Below are positions 55,785 to 63,917 of a stretch of DNA of 64,000 bases, piece after piece; within the stretch, counting starts at the first letter, position 1, and every line of letters begins with the position of its first letter. The stretch lies in contig NZ_CP151802.1 in assembly GCF_038446665.1 (NCBI RefSeq), forward strand, positions 2,232,001 through 2,296,000, read 5' to 3'. The position numbers and the translations under genes are program-made. This DNA comes from Lysobacter sp. FW306-1B-D06B (GTDB lineage: Bacteria > Pseudomonadota > Gammaproteobacteria > Xanthomonadales > Xanthomonadaceae). The notes under the pieces are model-generated. The model was not told the origin of the DNA. It saw only the letters and a list, made by a program, of their open reading frames with translations, and ran no database searches.

Positions 55785-55916
55785 CCGCTGGTCATACCGT
55801 CATCCCGGCGCAGGCCGGGACCCAGGCTCGCGACGTCGCAGCAGTCGGCGGCTGCTTTCCGGATGGCGTGACAGCCTGGGTCCCGGCCTGCGCCGGGATG
55901 ACGGTATGACCAGCGG
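55785..55916. repeat. Two-armed palindromic element with perfect 44-bp arms
   Basis: The left arm (55785-55828, containing GTCATCCCGGCGCAGGCC) and right arm (55873-55916) are perfect inverted copies, 44 nt apart. It is the longest perfect inverted repeat seen in the window and lies between hvfC and rnt. Confidence 0.85.
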
Positions 55917-55931
55917 CCAGACGACGCGCAC

Positions 55932-56723
55932 TCAGCGCGGCTGCGTCCCCAGAATCACGCCGGCACCCTGCATCTGCGCCAGCAGCGCGGCGCCTTGTTC
56001 GACGAAGGCGTCGATGTCCGTCTGCGCCGCTTCCACCGCGAGCGCTTCCAGTTGCGCCCGTCCGCTCAGCGTGGGCATCTGCTCCAGCCGCTGCAGCAGG
56101 CGGAAGGCGAGGGGACTGAGTTGCGAGAACCGCACTTCGCCGTCGGCGTCGCGTCGAACCAGCAGCAGTGTCGGCTCCGGCGGCGGGGTGTCGGGACGAT
56201 GATCCGGTCCGATGCGGTGCACGGGCCACGCGTAGGCCAGCGGCCACGCCAGCGGCGAGAGTACCGGCACCTCATCGAGCAGAACTTGCTCCGGGCTTGC
56301 GGAGTCGCCAAGCGGATCGTGCGGCGGCAGCGTGGCATCGCTGATCTGCAACGCCAGCTCGACCCATTCGTAATGCGCCAGCTCGTAGAGGAAAGCAGGC
56401 AGCGCGGGATCGCGATCCTCGCGCCCTTCCAGGAAGCGCAGGAACTCGCGCCCCAGTTCCGGGAACAACGGCGTCTGCGCGCGGTGGTCGCGGAAGAAAC
56501 CGCGCACCAGCGCATGCCAGTCGGCGTCGCCCAGCAGCTGCCGGATCACCGGGAAATTGCCGGCCAGCAGGCTTTCGACGTTGTTGAACACCAGGTCGCG
56601 GTAGATCGCCAGGCGCCGGTCCTCCACGCCCTTCGGCGCCGACACGGCCTGCGGGTCGCGCAGATGGCGGGTGAGGGCGAGCTGCTGCGCGCGCAACAGC
56701 GGCGGTGCGTCAGGCGCGTGCAT
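55932..56723 (-). CDS. hvfC: HvfC/BufC-family chaperone for peptide modification (DUF2063)
   Basis: This 263-residue protein has the DUF2063 N-terminal domain ([66 protein letters not shown]) and a variable C-terminal part. Such proteins partner with MNIO enzymes and deliver or position the precursor peptide. The gene overlaps hvfB: by 14 bp if ATG 56723 is used, or by 41 bp from an upstream GTG at 56750. The gene order hvfA-hvfB-hvfC is the standard one; no DoxX-type fourth gene follows. Confidence 0.88.
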   Translation of the reverse strand: MHAPDAPPLLRAQQLALTRHLRDPQAVSAPKGVEDRRLAIYRDLVFNNVESLLAGNFPVIRQLLGDADWHALVRGFFRDHRAQTPLFPELGREFLRFLEGREDRDPALPAFLYELAHYEWVELALQISDATLPPHDPLGDSASPEQVLLDEVPVLSPLAWPLAYAWPVHRIGPDHRPDTPPPEPTLLLVRRDADGEVRFSQLSPLAFRLLQRLEQMPTLSGRAQLEALAVEAAQTDIDAFVEQGAALLAQMQGAGVILGTQPR

Positions 56724-57588
56724 GCGAGGCCGGAGTGGGCGCGTGTTCACGCATCACGCTGCGCACGGTGGCCAACTCGTCGAGCAGTTCGGCGTAAGGC
56801 GGGATGTTGAAATCGCGCTCCAGCAGCGTGGGGCGCGCACCGAAACGCCGGTAGGCCTCGCCGAGCAACGACCACACCGCATCCTTCACAGGGGCGCCGT
56901 GGGTGTCGACCTTGAGGTCGTCGGCTTCGTCGTAATGCCCGGCGACGTGGATGCAGACGATGCGTTCGGCGGGCATCGCCGCCAGGAAAGCATGCGCGTC
57001 GTAGCGATGGTTGATCGCATTGACGTAGATGTTGTTGACGTCCAGCAGCAGGTCGCAATCGGCCTCGGTGAGCACCGCATTGATGAAGTCCGCTTCCGCG
57101 AGCGCGTGCTGGCCGCTGGCGACGGGCATCGTCGCGTAGTAGGAGACGTTCTCCACCGCGATGCGACGTCCCACGATGTCCTGCGTCTGCCGGATGCGCG
57201 CGGCGACGTGGTGCACGGCTTCTTCGGTGAACGGCAGCGGCAGCAGGTCGTAGAGCTGGCCGTCGTCGCTGCAGTAGCTCAGGTGTTCGCTATAGAGCGC
57301 GACGTGGTGGCGATCGAGGAAACGCCGCACGCGCGCGAGGAAGGTTTCGTCCAGTGGCGCGAACCCGCCGAGCGACAGCGACAGGCCGTGGCACGAGATC
57401 GGATGGCGCGCGCTCAGTTCGTCCAGCGCGTCGCCGAGTTTTCCGCCGACGCCGATCCAGTTCTCCGGCGCGCATTCGAGGAAATCGAAATCCCGTTTTG
57501 GATCTGCGCCGGGCGCGGCGTCCCGCAGCGGGCCCAGCAGGGCCCGCCGCAGGCCTAGGCCGACGGCCGTTTCAGGCAGGCGACTCAT
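56710..57588 (-). CDS. hvfB: MNIO-family (DUF692) peptide-modifying oxidase, HvfB/BufB type
   Basis: This 292-residue TIM-barrel protein belongs to the multinuclear non-heme iron oxidases (UPF0276/DUF692). Candidate metal ligands are seen in [12 protein letters not shown] (His), ALYSEHLSY (Glu, His), IAVENVSYY (Glu, Asn), [12 protein letters not shown] (Asp, Asn), [14 protein letters not shown] (two His) and VDTHG (Asp, His). MNIOs such as MbnB and HvfB turn Cys residues into oxazolone-thioamide or related groups that bind copper. It sits 18 bp after a small peptide gene with three EGKCG motifs, its likely substrate, and overlaps hvfC. Confidence 0.92.
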   Translation of the reverse strand: MSRLPETAVGLGLRRALLGPLRDAAPGADPKRDFDFLECAPENWIGVGGKLGDALDELSARHPISCHGLSLSLGGFAPLDETFLARVRRFLDRHHVALYSEHLSYCSDDGQLYDLLPLPFTEEAVHHVAARIRQTQDIVGRRIAVENVSYYATMPVASGQHALAEADFINAVLTEADCDLLLDVNNIYVNAINHRYDAHAFLAAMPAERIVCIHVAGHYDEADDLKVDTHGAPVKDAVWSLLGEAYRRFGARPTLLERDFNIPPYAELLDELATVRSVMREHAPTPASHARA

Positions 57589-57606
57589 GCGATCGGTGTG
57601 CGAGCG

Positions 57607-57972
57607 TTACGCCATGCCGCCGCACTTTCCTTCGCCGCACTTGCCTTCCATCTTGTCGCCCTTCTTCGCCTTGAGTTCGTCGGCGCTGAGGAAGCCGTCC
57701 TTGTTCGCATCGTGCGTGGCGAACTTGCTGGTGTCGCCGTTGTGGGCGGCGCCGAATTCGGCCTGGGAGACCTTGCCGTCCTTGTCGGTGTCCATCTTCT
57801 CGACGCCGCATTTGCCTTCACCGGCCTTCGCGCCTTCGCCGGCGCTAAGCATGTAGCCGGATGCGAGGTCGGTCATGGCGAACGCCGATCCGGACAGGGC
57901 GAGACCACCGGCCAGGGCGGCGCCGGCGACGAGAACGACGGTCTTGCTGGTCTTGCTGGTCTTGCTGGACAT
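57607..57972 (-). CDS. hvfA: HvfA/BufA-like precursor with two EF-hands and EGKCG motifs
   Basis: This 121-residue exported precursor has a signal peptide (KTVVLVAGAALAGGLALSG; cut after about Ala32) and the HvfA-type mature start MTDLASGYML. Three Cys occur, all in EGKCG: residues 52-56, 109-113 and 114-118. Between them lie two canonical EF-hand loops, DTDKDGKVSQAE (61-72) and DANKDGFLSADE (88-99), so the peptide combines a calcium-binding module with modifiable Cys. The start at 57972 has GGAG 8 bases upstream. HvfB and HvfC follow. In known systems EGKCG Cys are converted by the MNIO to copper ligands; applying this here is inference from the neighbours. Confidence 0.88.
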   Translation of the reverse strand: MSSKTSKTSKTVVLVAGAALAGGLALSGSAFAMTDLASGYMLSAGEGAKAGEGKCGVEKMDTDKDGKVSQAEFGAAHNGDTSKFATHDANKDGFLSADELKAKKGDKMEGKCGEGKCGGMA

Positions 57973-58343
57973 GGTGATGACTCCTGCGTGCGATGCGGGT
58001 GGACCCGCGGAAGGTGGCCCGGGAAGGGGCCGGGGAACGATGACAGGGCCTTGGCTAGCGCGCGGTGAACAGTGCGTGTTGATGCGGCGCAGCATGCACC
58101 GTAAGCGTTTTCCACACCGCGCGGCGGGGAAGCTGCGACTGTGCGCAATCGGGCGCGCTGGCGCATAGGCCATCAGTCGTGGGGGGCGTGCGTTGGAAGG
58201 GTGGAGTTCAGGCGTTGGCGCGGGCAGGGGCGTGTCGTGCGGTTGACGTGCCGTGCCGCTCGGTGCGCTTTGTCGCGCTGTGACGTGCCCTGGTGCGCTG
58301 TGCGCTGACGGGATGCATGCTTCAGCACGACCCCTTCAGATCC

Positions 58344-58566
58344 GTCATCCCGGCGAAGGCCGGGATCCAGGCTGTCATGCCATCCGATACTTCACGTCAT
58401 TCCAGCGGAAGCTGGAATCCATTTTGTTGTTGCTTCTCACGGGCAACGGGGAAAGCGTGAAACGTCCCTGGATTCCCGCTTTCGCGGGAATGACGTTGAG
58501 GTGGTTCACGCTGGAGGGAGTGCCCATGCGCTCCGAGCCTGGGTCCCGGCCTTCGCCGGGATGACG
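58344..58566. repeat. Nested two-armed palindromic element
   Basis: Outer arms GTCATCCCGGCGAAGGCC (from 58344) and its inverted copy ending GGGATGACG (58566) enclose a second element with arms at 58396-58422 (GTCATTCCAGCGGAAGC) and 58469-58494 (CCCGCTTTCGCGGGAATGAC). The layout repeats that at 11310-11516. Confidence 0.75.
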
Positions 58567-58581
58567 GCTTCGGAGACGCTT

Positions 58582-58637
58582 TCCCGAATCCCGAATCCCG
58601 AATCCCGAATCCCGAATCCCGATTCCCGATTCCCGAT
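58582..58637. repeat. Heptamer tandem repeat (VNTR)
   Basis: Eight head-to-tail heptamers: five TCCCGAA then three TCCCGAT, followed by a degenerate TCCCGGC. It ends about 10 bp from the phoU stop codon. Confidence 0.9.
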
Positions 58638-58647
58638 TCCCGGCAGC

Positions 58648-59358
58648 TCAGGGCGCGGCCGTCGTGCTGCTCTCGTCGCGCTTCTCGCGCGGCGGCAGGG
58701 CTTCCTCGCCGCGCACGAGGAACCACACGTTCTCGGCGATGTTGGTGGCGTGGTCGCCGATGCGCTCGATGTTCTTGGCCATGAACAACAGGTGTGTGCA
58801 CGGCGTGATGCTGCGCGCGTCCTCCATCATGTAGGTGAGCAGTTCGCGGAACAGCGCGGTGTAGGCCACGTCCAGTTCGGCGTCGCGGGCGCGCACGCGC
58901 TGGGCGAGTTCGACGTTGTTGTCGCGGTAGGCCACCAGAACGTCGCGCACCTGCTGAACCGCCAGCGTGCCGATCGCGTGCAGCCCGCTCACGTGCGGCA
59001 GCGGCGGCGACAGGTTCAGCGCGAGCGAGCGCTTGGCGACATTGGCCGCGTAGTCGCCCACGCGTTCGATGTCGGAGGCGATGCGGATCGCGGCGAGGAT
59101 CTCGCGCAGGTCGCGCGCCATCGGCCCGCGCAGGGCGAGCTTCATGACGTCGTGGCTGACTTCCTGCTCCAGCGCGTCGATCGCCTCGTCGTTGGCGATG
59201 ATGCGCTCGGCGGCCCTGTCGTCGCGGCGCTGGACCACGTCCAGCGCGGACTCCAGCTGCGAAGCGGCCATTTCACCCATGCGCAGGGTCTCGTTGAGCA
59301 GGCGGCGCTGCTCGTCGTCGTAGCTCTTGACGATGTGGTCGTGCATGTGGGTGCTCAT
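58648..59358 (-). CDS. phoU: Phosphate signalling protein PhoU
   Basis: PhoU links the Pst transporter to the PhoR kinase and keeps the Pho regulon off when phosphate is plentiful. The 236-residue protein is two three-helix bundles with the metal-binding repeats RIASDIERVGDYAANVAKR and FMAKNIERIGDHATNIAENV (ExxxDxxxN-type patterns). The start MSTHMHDHIVKSYDDE at 59358 is chosen for the family's N-terminus. It is the last gene of the pst operon, 162 bp after pstB, with a strong hairpin in between. Confidence 0.97.
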   Translation of the reverse strand: MSTHMHDHIVKSYDDEQRRLLNETLRMGEMAASQLESALDVVQRRDDRAAERIIANDEAIDALEQEVSHDVMKLALRGPMARDLREILAAIRIASDIERVGDYAANVAKRSLALNLSPPLPHVSGLHAIGTLAVQQVRDVLVAYRDNNVELAQRVRARDAELDVAYTALFRELLTYMMEDARSITPCTHLLFMAKNIERIGDHATNIAENVWFLVRGEEALPPREKRDESSTTAAP

Positions 59359-59461
59359 GTGTGTGGTGTCCGTCTTTGGCCTGGAAAGGCACTTCTGCCA
59401 TCCATGGCGAAACTCATTCGGCTTCGGGTCGCCCGGCCCGGCCATCCATGGCCGGTCGTTC

Positions 59462-59498
59462 GGCGGGCCGCGCGGCGATGCCGCGCAAACGGCCCGCC
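59462..59498. other. Compound hairpin between pstB and phoU
   Basis: GGCGGGCC/GGCCCGCC (outer) and GCGCGGC/GCCGCGC (inner, loop GAT) stack into one long hairpin with a small AAAC bulge. It could hold back degradation or reduce read-through into phoU. Confidence 0.55.
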
Positions 59499-59520
59499 TA
59501 ACCCGCGCAAGCGGCCTGCC

Positions 59521-60372
59521 TCACCCAAACCGCCCGGTGATGTAATCCTCGGTCTGCTGCTTGCTCGGATTCGAGAAGATCGTTTCCGTAGCGGCGTGTT
59601 CGATCAGGTCGCCCAGGTACATGAAGGCCGTGAAGTCCGACACGCGCGCGGCCTGCTGCATGTTGTGGGTGACGATGACGATCGTGTAGTCCTTCTTCAG
59701 CTCTTCGACCAGTTGCTCGATGCGGCTGGTGGAGATCGGATCCAGCGCGGAGGTCGGCTCGTCCAGCAGCAGCACGTCCGGGCGCAGTGCGACGGCGCGC
59801 GCGATGCACAACCGCTGCTGCTGGCCGCCCGACAGGCCCAGCGCGCTCTGGCCGAGCTTGTCCTTCACCTCGTCCCACAGCGCGCCCTGGCGCAGCGCGT
59901 GTTCGACGCGCGAGTCCATCTCCGACTTGGAGAGCTTCTCGTGGTGGCGGATGCCGTAGGCGACGTTCTCGTAGATCGTCATCGGGAACGGCACGGGCTT
60001 CTGGAACACCATGCCGACCTTGCTGCGCAGCCGGTTCATCGGATAGCGCGGATCGAGGATGTTCTCGCCGTCCAGCAGCACCTCGCCGCGCGCTTCCAGC
60101 TTCGGATACAGCGCGTAGATGCGGTTGAAGATGCGCAGCAGCGTGGACTTGCCGCAACCCGACGGCCCGATCAGCGCGGTCACGCGCTTTTCCGGGATCT
60201 CCAGTTGGATGTCCTTCAACGCGTGGAACTTGTCGTAGTAGAAGTTCAGTCCGCGCGCGGCGAGCTTCACGGGCGATGCCGCGGCGGCGGCGCGCTCGGG
60301 GGTGGCGAGGGCGATGCGGGCGTCGTTCATGGCCGGAGTCCGGGCAAGGTTCGGGTTCGAAAGGTCAGTCAT
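59521..60372 (-). CDS. pstB: Phosphate ABC transporter ATP-binding protein
   Basis: PstB energises phosphate import. The 283-residue protein has Walker [10 protein letters not shown] (residues 69-77), the Q-loop [14 protein letters not shown], the signature [15 protein letters not shown] and Walker [27 protein letters not shown] contains the switch His. The N-terminal ~35 residues before [11 protein letters not shown] are longer than in E. coli. The ATG at 60372 overlaps the pstA end by 8 bp. Confidence 0.98.
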   Translation of the reverse strand: MTDLSNPNLARTPAMNDARIALATPERAAAAASPVKLAARGLNFYYDKFHALKDIQLEIPEKRVTALIGPSGCGKSTLLRIFNRIYALYPKLEARGEVLLDGENILDPRYPMNRLRSKVGMVFQKPVPFPMTIYENVAYGIRHHEKLSKSEMDSRVEHALRQGALWDEVKDKLGQSALGLSGGQQQRLCIARAVALRPDVLLLDEPTSALDPISTSRIEQLVEELKKDYTIVIVTHNMQQAARVSDFTAFMYLGDLIEHAATETIFSNPSKQQTEDYITGRFG

Positions 60373-61255
60373 GGCTGATCCGATTGCGCAGCACGATGGC
60401 GCGGGCCACCAGGCTGATGAGAAGGACGAAGACGGTCAGCACCAGCGCGCCGGCCCAGGCCAGCACCTGCCACGACTCGTAGGGACTGCCGGCGAACTGG
60501 TTCATCACCACCGGCACCGAAGCCATCGGTTGCAGCACGTTGGCGCTCCAGTACTGGTTGCCGAAGGCGGTGAACAGCAGCGGCGCGGTTTCGCCGGAGA
60601 TGCGCGCCAGCGCGAGCAGCACGCCGGTCACGATGCCCGCCGAAGCGCTGCGATAAAGCACCTGCACGATCACCTTCCACTGCGGCACGCCCAGCGACAG
60701 CGCGGCCTCGCGCATTTGCGAGGGCACCAGGCGCAGCATCTCGTCGGTGGTGCGCACCACCACCGGCAGCACGATGAAGGCCAGCGAGATCGCGCCGGCC
60801 AGCGCGGAGAAGTTGCCGCCGGTCTGCATCACCACCAGCGTGTAGACGAACAGGCCCAGCACGATCGACGGCGCCGACAGCAGGATGTCGTTGACGAAGC
60901 GCACCACCGTGCCGAACTTGCGCGCATGACCGTACTCGGCCAGCCACGTGCCGGCGGCGATGCCCAGCGGCGTGCCGATCAGGATGGCGATCACGCACAT
61001 CACGGCGCTGCCGAAGAAGGCGTTCATCAGGCCGCCTTCCTGCATCGGCGGCGGCGTGTTCTGGGTGAACAGCGCCCAGTTGACGCCACCGATGCCCTTG
61101 GAAATCAGCGTCCACAGGATCCAGCCCAGGAAGAACAGGCCGAACAGCGCGGCGGCGCAGGCAAGCACCAGGGAGACGGCGTTGACGATCCTGCGACGAC
61201 GATACAGCGCGTCGGCGACCTTGAATTCCTGCGCGGTTTTCGCGGCGATGGCCAT
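60365..61255 (-). CDS. pstA: Phosphate ABC transporter permease PstA
   Basis: PstA is one of the two membrane subunits of the phosphate importer. The 296-residue protein has six helices and the permease EAA-type loop [23 protein letters not shown]. It begins 1 bp after the pstC stop codon and overlaps pstB, which indicates one transcript. Confidence 0.97.
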   Translation of the reverse strand: MAIAAKTAQEFKVADALYRRRRIVNAVSLVLACAAALFGLFFLGWILWTLISKGIGGVNWALFTQNTPPPMQEGGLMNAFFGSAVMCVIAILIGTPLGIAAGTWLAEYGHARKFGTVVRFVNDILLSAPSIVLGLFVYTLVVMQTGGNFSALAGAISLAFIVLPVVVRTTDEMLRLVPSQMREAALSLGVPQWKVIVQVLYRSASAGIVTGVLLALARISGETAPLLFTAFGNQYWSANVLQPMASVPVVMNQFAGSPYESWQVLAWAGALVLTVFVLLISLVARAIVLRNRISHD

Positions 61256-61256
61256 G

Positions 61257-62228
61257 TCAGTTGCCCTCCTTGCGCGACAGCTTCATCAGCATCAGGCGTG
61301 CGATCGCCAGCACCACGAAGGTGACGATGAACAACACGAAGCCCAGCAGCAGCAGCGCGGAGCGGTAGGTTTCGGTCGCCTCGCCGAAGTCGTTGGCGAT
61401 GAGCGCGGCGATGGTCGTGCCCGGCTCGAGCAGGGACGCGGAGAAGTTCACGCTGTTGCCGATCACGAAGGCCACCGCCATCGTCTCGCCGAGCGCGCGG
61501 CCCAGGCCGAGGAAGATGCCGCCGATCACCGCCGAGCGCGTGTACGGCAGCACGATGTCCCAGCTTACTTCCCACTTGGTGGAGCCCAGCGCATAGGCCG
61601 ATTCCTTCAGGCGCGTGGGCACGGTGAGGAAGACTTCGCGCATCACCGAGGAGATGAACGGGATCACCATGATCGCCAGCACGATGCCGGCGGTGAGCAT
61701 GCCGATGCCCAGCGGCGGGCCCTGGAACAGCGCGCCGATCACCGGCAGGCTGCCGATGTGGTCGTTGAGCCACGGCGTGACGTATTCGGTCATCACCGGC
61801 ACCAGCACGAACAGGCCCCACATGCCGTAGATGATCGAGGGAATGCCGGCGAGCAGTTCGATCGCCGTGCCGATCGGGCCGCGCGCCCAGCGCGGCGCCA
61901 CTTCGGTGAGGAAGAAGGCGATGCCGAAGCTCACGGGCACCGCGATCAGCATGGCGATCAGCGCGGTGACGATGGTGCCGTAGATCGGCACGAGCGCGCC
62001 GTACTGGTCTTCCACCGGGTTCCACTGCGCGGTGATGAAGAAGTCCAGGCCTTCGGTCGCCAGCACGTGGCGGCCGCCCCACAGCATCGACAGCGCCGCG
62101 CTGGCGAGCGCGACCAGCACGAAGATCACCGTGCCGGTGAGGACATAGCGGAACAGCTTGTCGTTGCGCGCGTCCTTGTGGTCGCGCGATTTGGGAAGCT
62201 GCGCAGCAGGAAGGGTGGTGGTGTTCAT
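61257..62228 (-). CDS. pstC: Phosphate ABC transporter permease PstC
   Basis: PstC is the second permease of the importer (323 residues, about six helices). The EAA-like loop is VPTRLKESAYALGSTKWEVSW, and PSIIYGMWGLFVLVPVMTEY is the conserved helical block. It is followed 1 bp later by pstA. A 400-bp repeat region separates it from pstS, so pstS mRNA may be more abundant than the rest. Confidence 0.97.
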   Translation of the reverse strand: MNTTTLPAAQLPKSRDHKDARNDKLFRYVLTGTVIFVLVALASAALSMLWGGRHVLATEGLDFFITAQWNPVEDQYGALVPIYGTIVTALIAMLIAVPVSFGIAFFLTEVAPRWARGPIGTAIELLAGIPSIIYGMWGLFVLVPVMTEYVTPWLNDHIGSLPVIGALFQGPPLGIGMLTAGIVLAIMVIPFISSVMREVFLTVPTRLKESAYALGSTKWEVSWDIVLPYTRSAVIGGIFLGLGRALGETMAVAFVIGNSVNFSASLLEPGTTIAALIANDFGEATETYRSALLLLGFVLFIVTFVVLAIARLMLMKLSRKEGN

Positions 62229-62628
62229 CCGGTGGGCTTCTTGTGGCCTGTTCCGAGGTTTTCGTCATGCCCGCGAAAGCGGGAGGCCATGGACGTACTG
62301 GTCGTATCGCGGGGAGAGAGGGAGGGCGATCCGGTTCGTGCGTTCATGGTTCTCCGCGTTCGCGGGATGACGTGGTGCTTCGTGCGTCTTGCGTGGTGCG
62401 GGACGTGATGCGCTTGCGCTTGCTTCGTGACGGGTGTCTGCGCTTGATCTTTTGCCGTCATTCCCGCGAAGGCGGGGTCCTTTGGGCCGCCGCAGGGCGG
62501 CTCTATCCAACTGTCAGGTTCGTCACTCTCTACGGAAGGCGGAATGGGATCTGCGAGTTGGATCCCCGCCTTCGCGGGGATGACGAATTGGCAAAGCCGC
62601 TCGCGCTGAGCGCGAGCGGGCCAATTCG
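62229..62628. other. Repeat-filled spacer between pstS and pstC
   Basis: No gene is supported. It holds a degraded two-armed element (62264-62372, arms TCATGCCCGCGAAAGCGGG and CGTTCGCGGGATGACG) and a better one (62457-62584). The inserts lie inside the pst operon. Confidence 0.7.
62457..62584. repeat. Two-armed palindromic element within the pst operon
   Basis: Left arm GTCATTCCCGCGAAGGCGGG (from 62457), right arm CCGCCTTCGCGGGGATGAC (to 62584). The internal 77 bp contain GGAAGGCGGAA, also present in the copy at 36696-36802. Confidence 0.75.
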
Positions 62629-63729
62629 TCACTTGAACTCCGCCGCCCAATACGCCTCGACCTGCTGCACCAGCGCCGGCGGCAGCGGGACGTAGTCCAG
62701 TGCCTGCGCCTGCTGCTGGCCGTTCTCGAAGGCCCACTTGAAGAACGCGCGCGTGTCCGCGGCGCGCTTGGCGTCCTTGGGCTGCTTGTGCATCAGGATG
62801 AAGTTGGTGGCGGTGATCGGCCATGCGTTCGCATCGGCCGCATTGGTGATCACCAGGTTGAAGTCCTTCGCGTTCGCCCAGTCGGCGCCTGCGGCGGCGG
62901 CCTGGAAGCTTTCCGCGCTCGGCTGCACCCAGTTGCCGGCGGCGTTCTGCAGCGAGGCGTAGGCCATCTTGTTCTGCAGCGCGTAGGCCAGTTCGACGTA
63001 ACCGATCGAACCCTTGATCTGCTTCACGTAGGACGCGACGCCTTCGTTGCCCTTGCCGCCCACGCCGCCCGGCCACTGCACGGACGTGCCTTCGCCGACC
63101 TTCGCCTTCCAGTCCGGCGAGACCTTGGACAGGTAGTTGGTGAAGTTGAACGTCGTGCCCGAACCGTCGGAGCGGTGCACGATGTTGATCTTCGTCGCCG
63201 GCAGCGCCACGCCCGGATTCGCCGCGGCGATGGCCGCGTCGTTCCACATCGTGACCTTGCCCGCGAAGATGTCCGCCAGCAGCGGGCCGGTGAGGCGCAG
63301 CTTGCCGGCTTCGATGCCTTCGACATTGATCACCGGCACCACGCCGCCGATGGCCGACGGGAACTGGCCCAGGCCGGCGGTTGCGAGTTCATCGGACGGC
63401 AGCGGCTTGTCGGAGGAACCGAAGTCCACCGTGCCGGCCTTGATCTGGGCGATGCCGCCGCCGGAACCGATCGACTGGTAGTTGACCTTGGCGCCGGTGG
63501 CCTTGTTGTAGTCGTCCGACCACTTGGAGATCAGCGGGTAGATGAAGGTCGCGCCGGCGCCGGTGATCTGCGCGGCGACCTGGTCGCCGGCCGGTGCGCC
63601 CGCAGCGGGCGCGCCCGTGTCGGCGGCCGTGGCCTGCGGGTTGGCGTTGTCGCCGGCGGGCTTGCAGGCCGCGACGGTGAGGGCGATGGCGAAAGCGAGG
63701 GCGGCAATACGGGCCGACGACGGGTTCAT
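62629..63729 (-). CDS. pstS: Phosphate-binding protein PstS (lipoprotein)
   Basis: PstS captures phosphate in the periplasm and delivers it to PstCA. The 366-residue protein has a signal with lipobox TVAAC (Cys22), so it is probably lipid-anchored, then an Ala/Pro-rich linker. The binding fold starts at ITGAGATFIYPLISKWSDDY and contains SIGSGGGIAQIKAGTVDFGSSD, GKVTMWNDAAI and IVHRSDGSGTTFNF, which hold the phosphate-contacting Ser, Arg, Asp and Thr. The start at 63729 has TTGGAG upstream; the longer frame from 63810 is rejected. The Pho box lies 64-81 bp upstream. Confidence 0.97.
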   Translation of the reverse strand: MNPSSARIAALAFAIALTVAACKPAGDNANPQATAADTGAPAAGAPAGDQVAAQITGAGATFIYPLISKWSDDYNKATGAKVNYQSIGSGGGIAQIKAGTVDFGSSDKPLPSDELATAGLGQFPSAIGGVVPVINVEGIEAGKLRLTGPLLADIFAGKVTMWNDAAIAAANPGVALPATKINIVHRSDGSGTTFNFTNYLSKVSPDWKAKVGEGTSVQWPGGVGGKGNEGVASYVKQIKGSIGYVELAYALQNKMAYASLQNAAGNWVQPSAESFQAAAAGADWANAKDFNLVITNAADANAWPITATNFILMHKQPKDAKRAADTRAFFKWAFENGQQQAQALDYVPLPPALVQQVEAYWAAEFK

Positions 63730-63792
63730 GCGCAGCTCCAAGGGGAAGGATTCCGGCTCGCGGGCCGGGCTGCGCCATTTGATGATCTTTTT

Positions 63793-63810
63793 GTTACAGC
63801 CCAATGACAT
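63793..63810 (-). promoter_or_regulatory. Pho box of pstS
   Basis: On the minus strand ATGTCAT-TGGG-CTGTAAC matches the PhoB consensus CTGTCAT-N4-CTGTCAT at 11 of 14 positions, with the normal 11-bp spacing. It should bind phosphorylated PhoB when phosphate is scarce. Confidence 0.8.
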
Positions 63811-63853
63811 CTGACCGTCACATTTCTGTAGTGATGGCCGGAAGCGCGTCTTT

Positions 63854-63917
63854 GCCCCCTCCCCAGCGTGCGGTTTGCTCCCGCCCCTGCTTGCAGGGGA
63901 GGGCTGGGGAGGGGGGC
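63854..63917. repeat. Family-B palindrome
   Basis: GCCCCCTCCCCAGC and GCTGGGGAGGGGGGC form the outer arms, with CCCCTGC/GCAGGGG as an inner hairpin. A second copy (from about 63970, CCCCTCCCAACCCTCCCCC) is cut by the end of the window. Confidence 0.65.

Larger units (their letters stand above)
57973..58647. other. Intergenic region upstream of hvfA
   Basis: The first 370 bp (57973-58343) should hold the hvfA promoter; no convincing hexamers were found. The rest is the nested palindromic element (58344-58566) and a heptamer tandem repeat (58582-58637) ending next to the phoU stop codon. No extra gene is supported. Confidence 0.55.

Noticed and set aside
57973..58343. An ECF-type promoter for hvfA
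   Set aside because: GGAAAA and CGCATC-like words can be found, but spacing and sequence do not fit a known consensus well enough to call.
58582..58637. Possible CRISPR array
   Set aside because: The heptamers are contiguous with no spacers, and no cas genes are present in the window.
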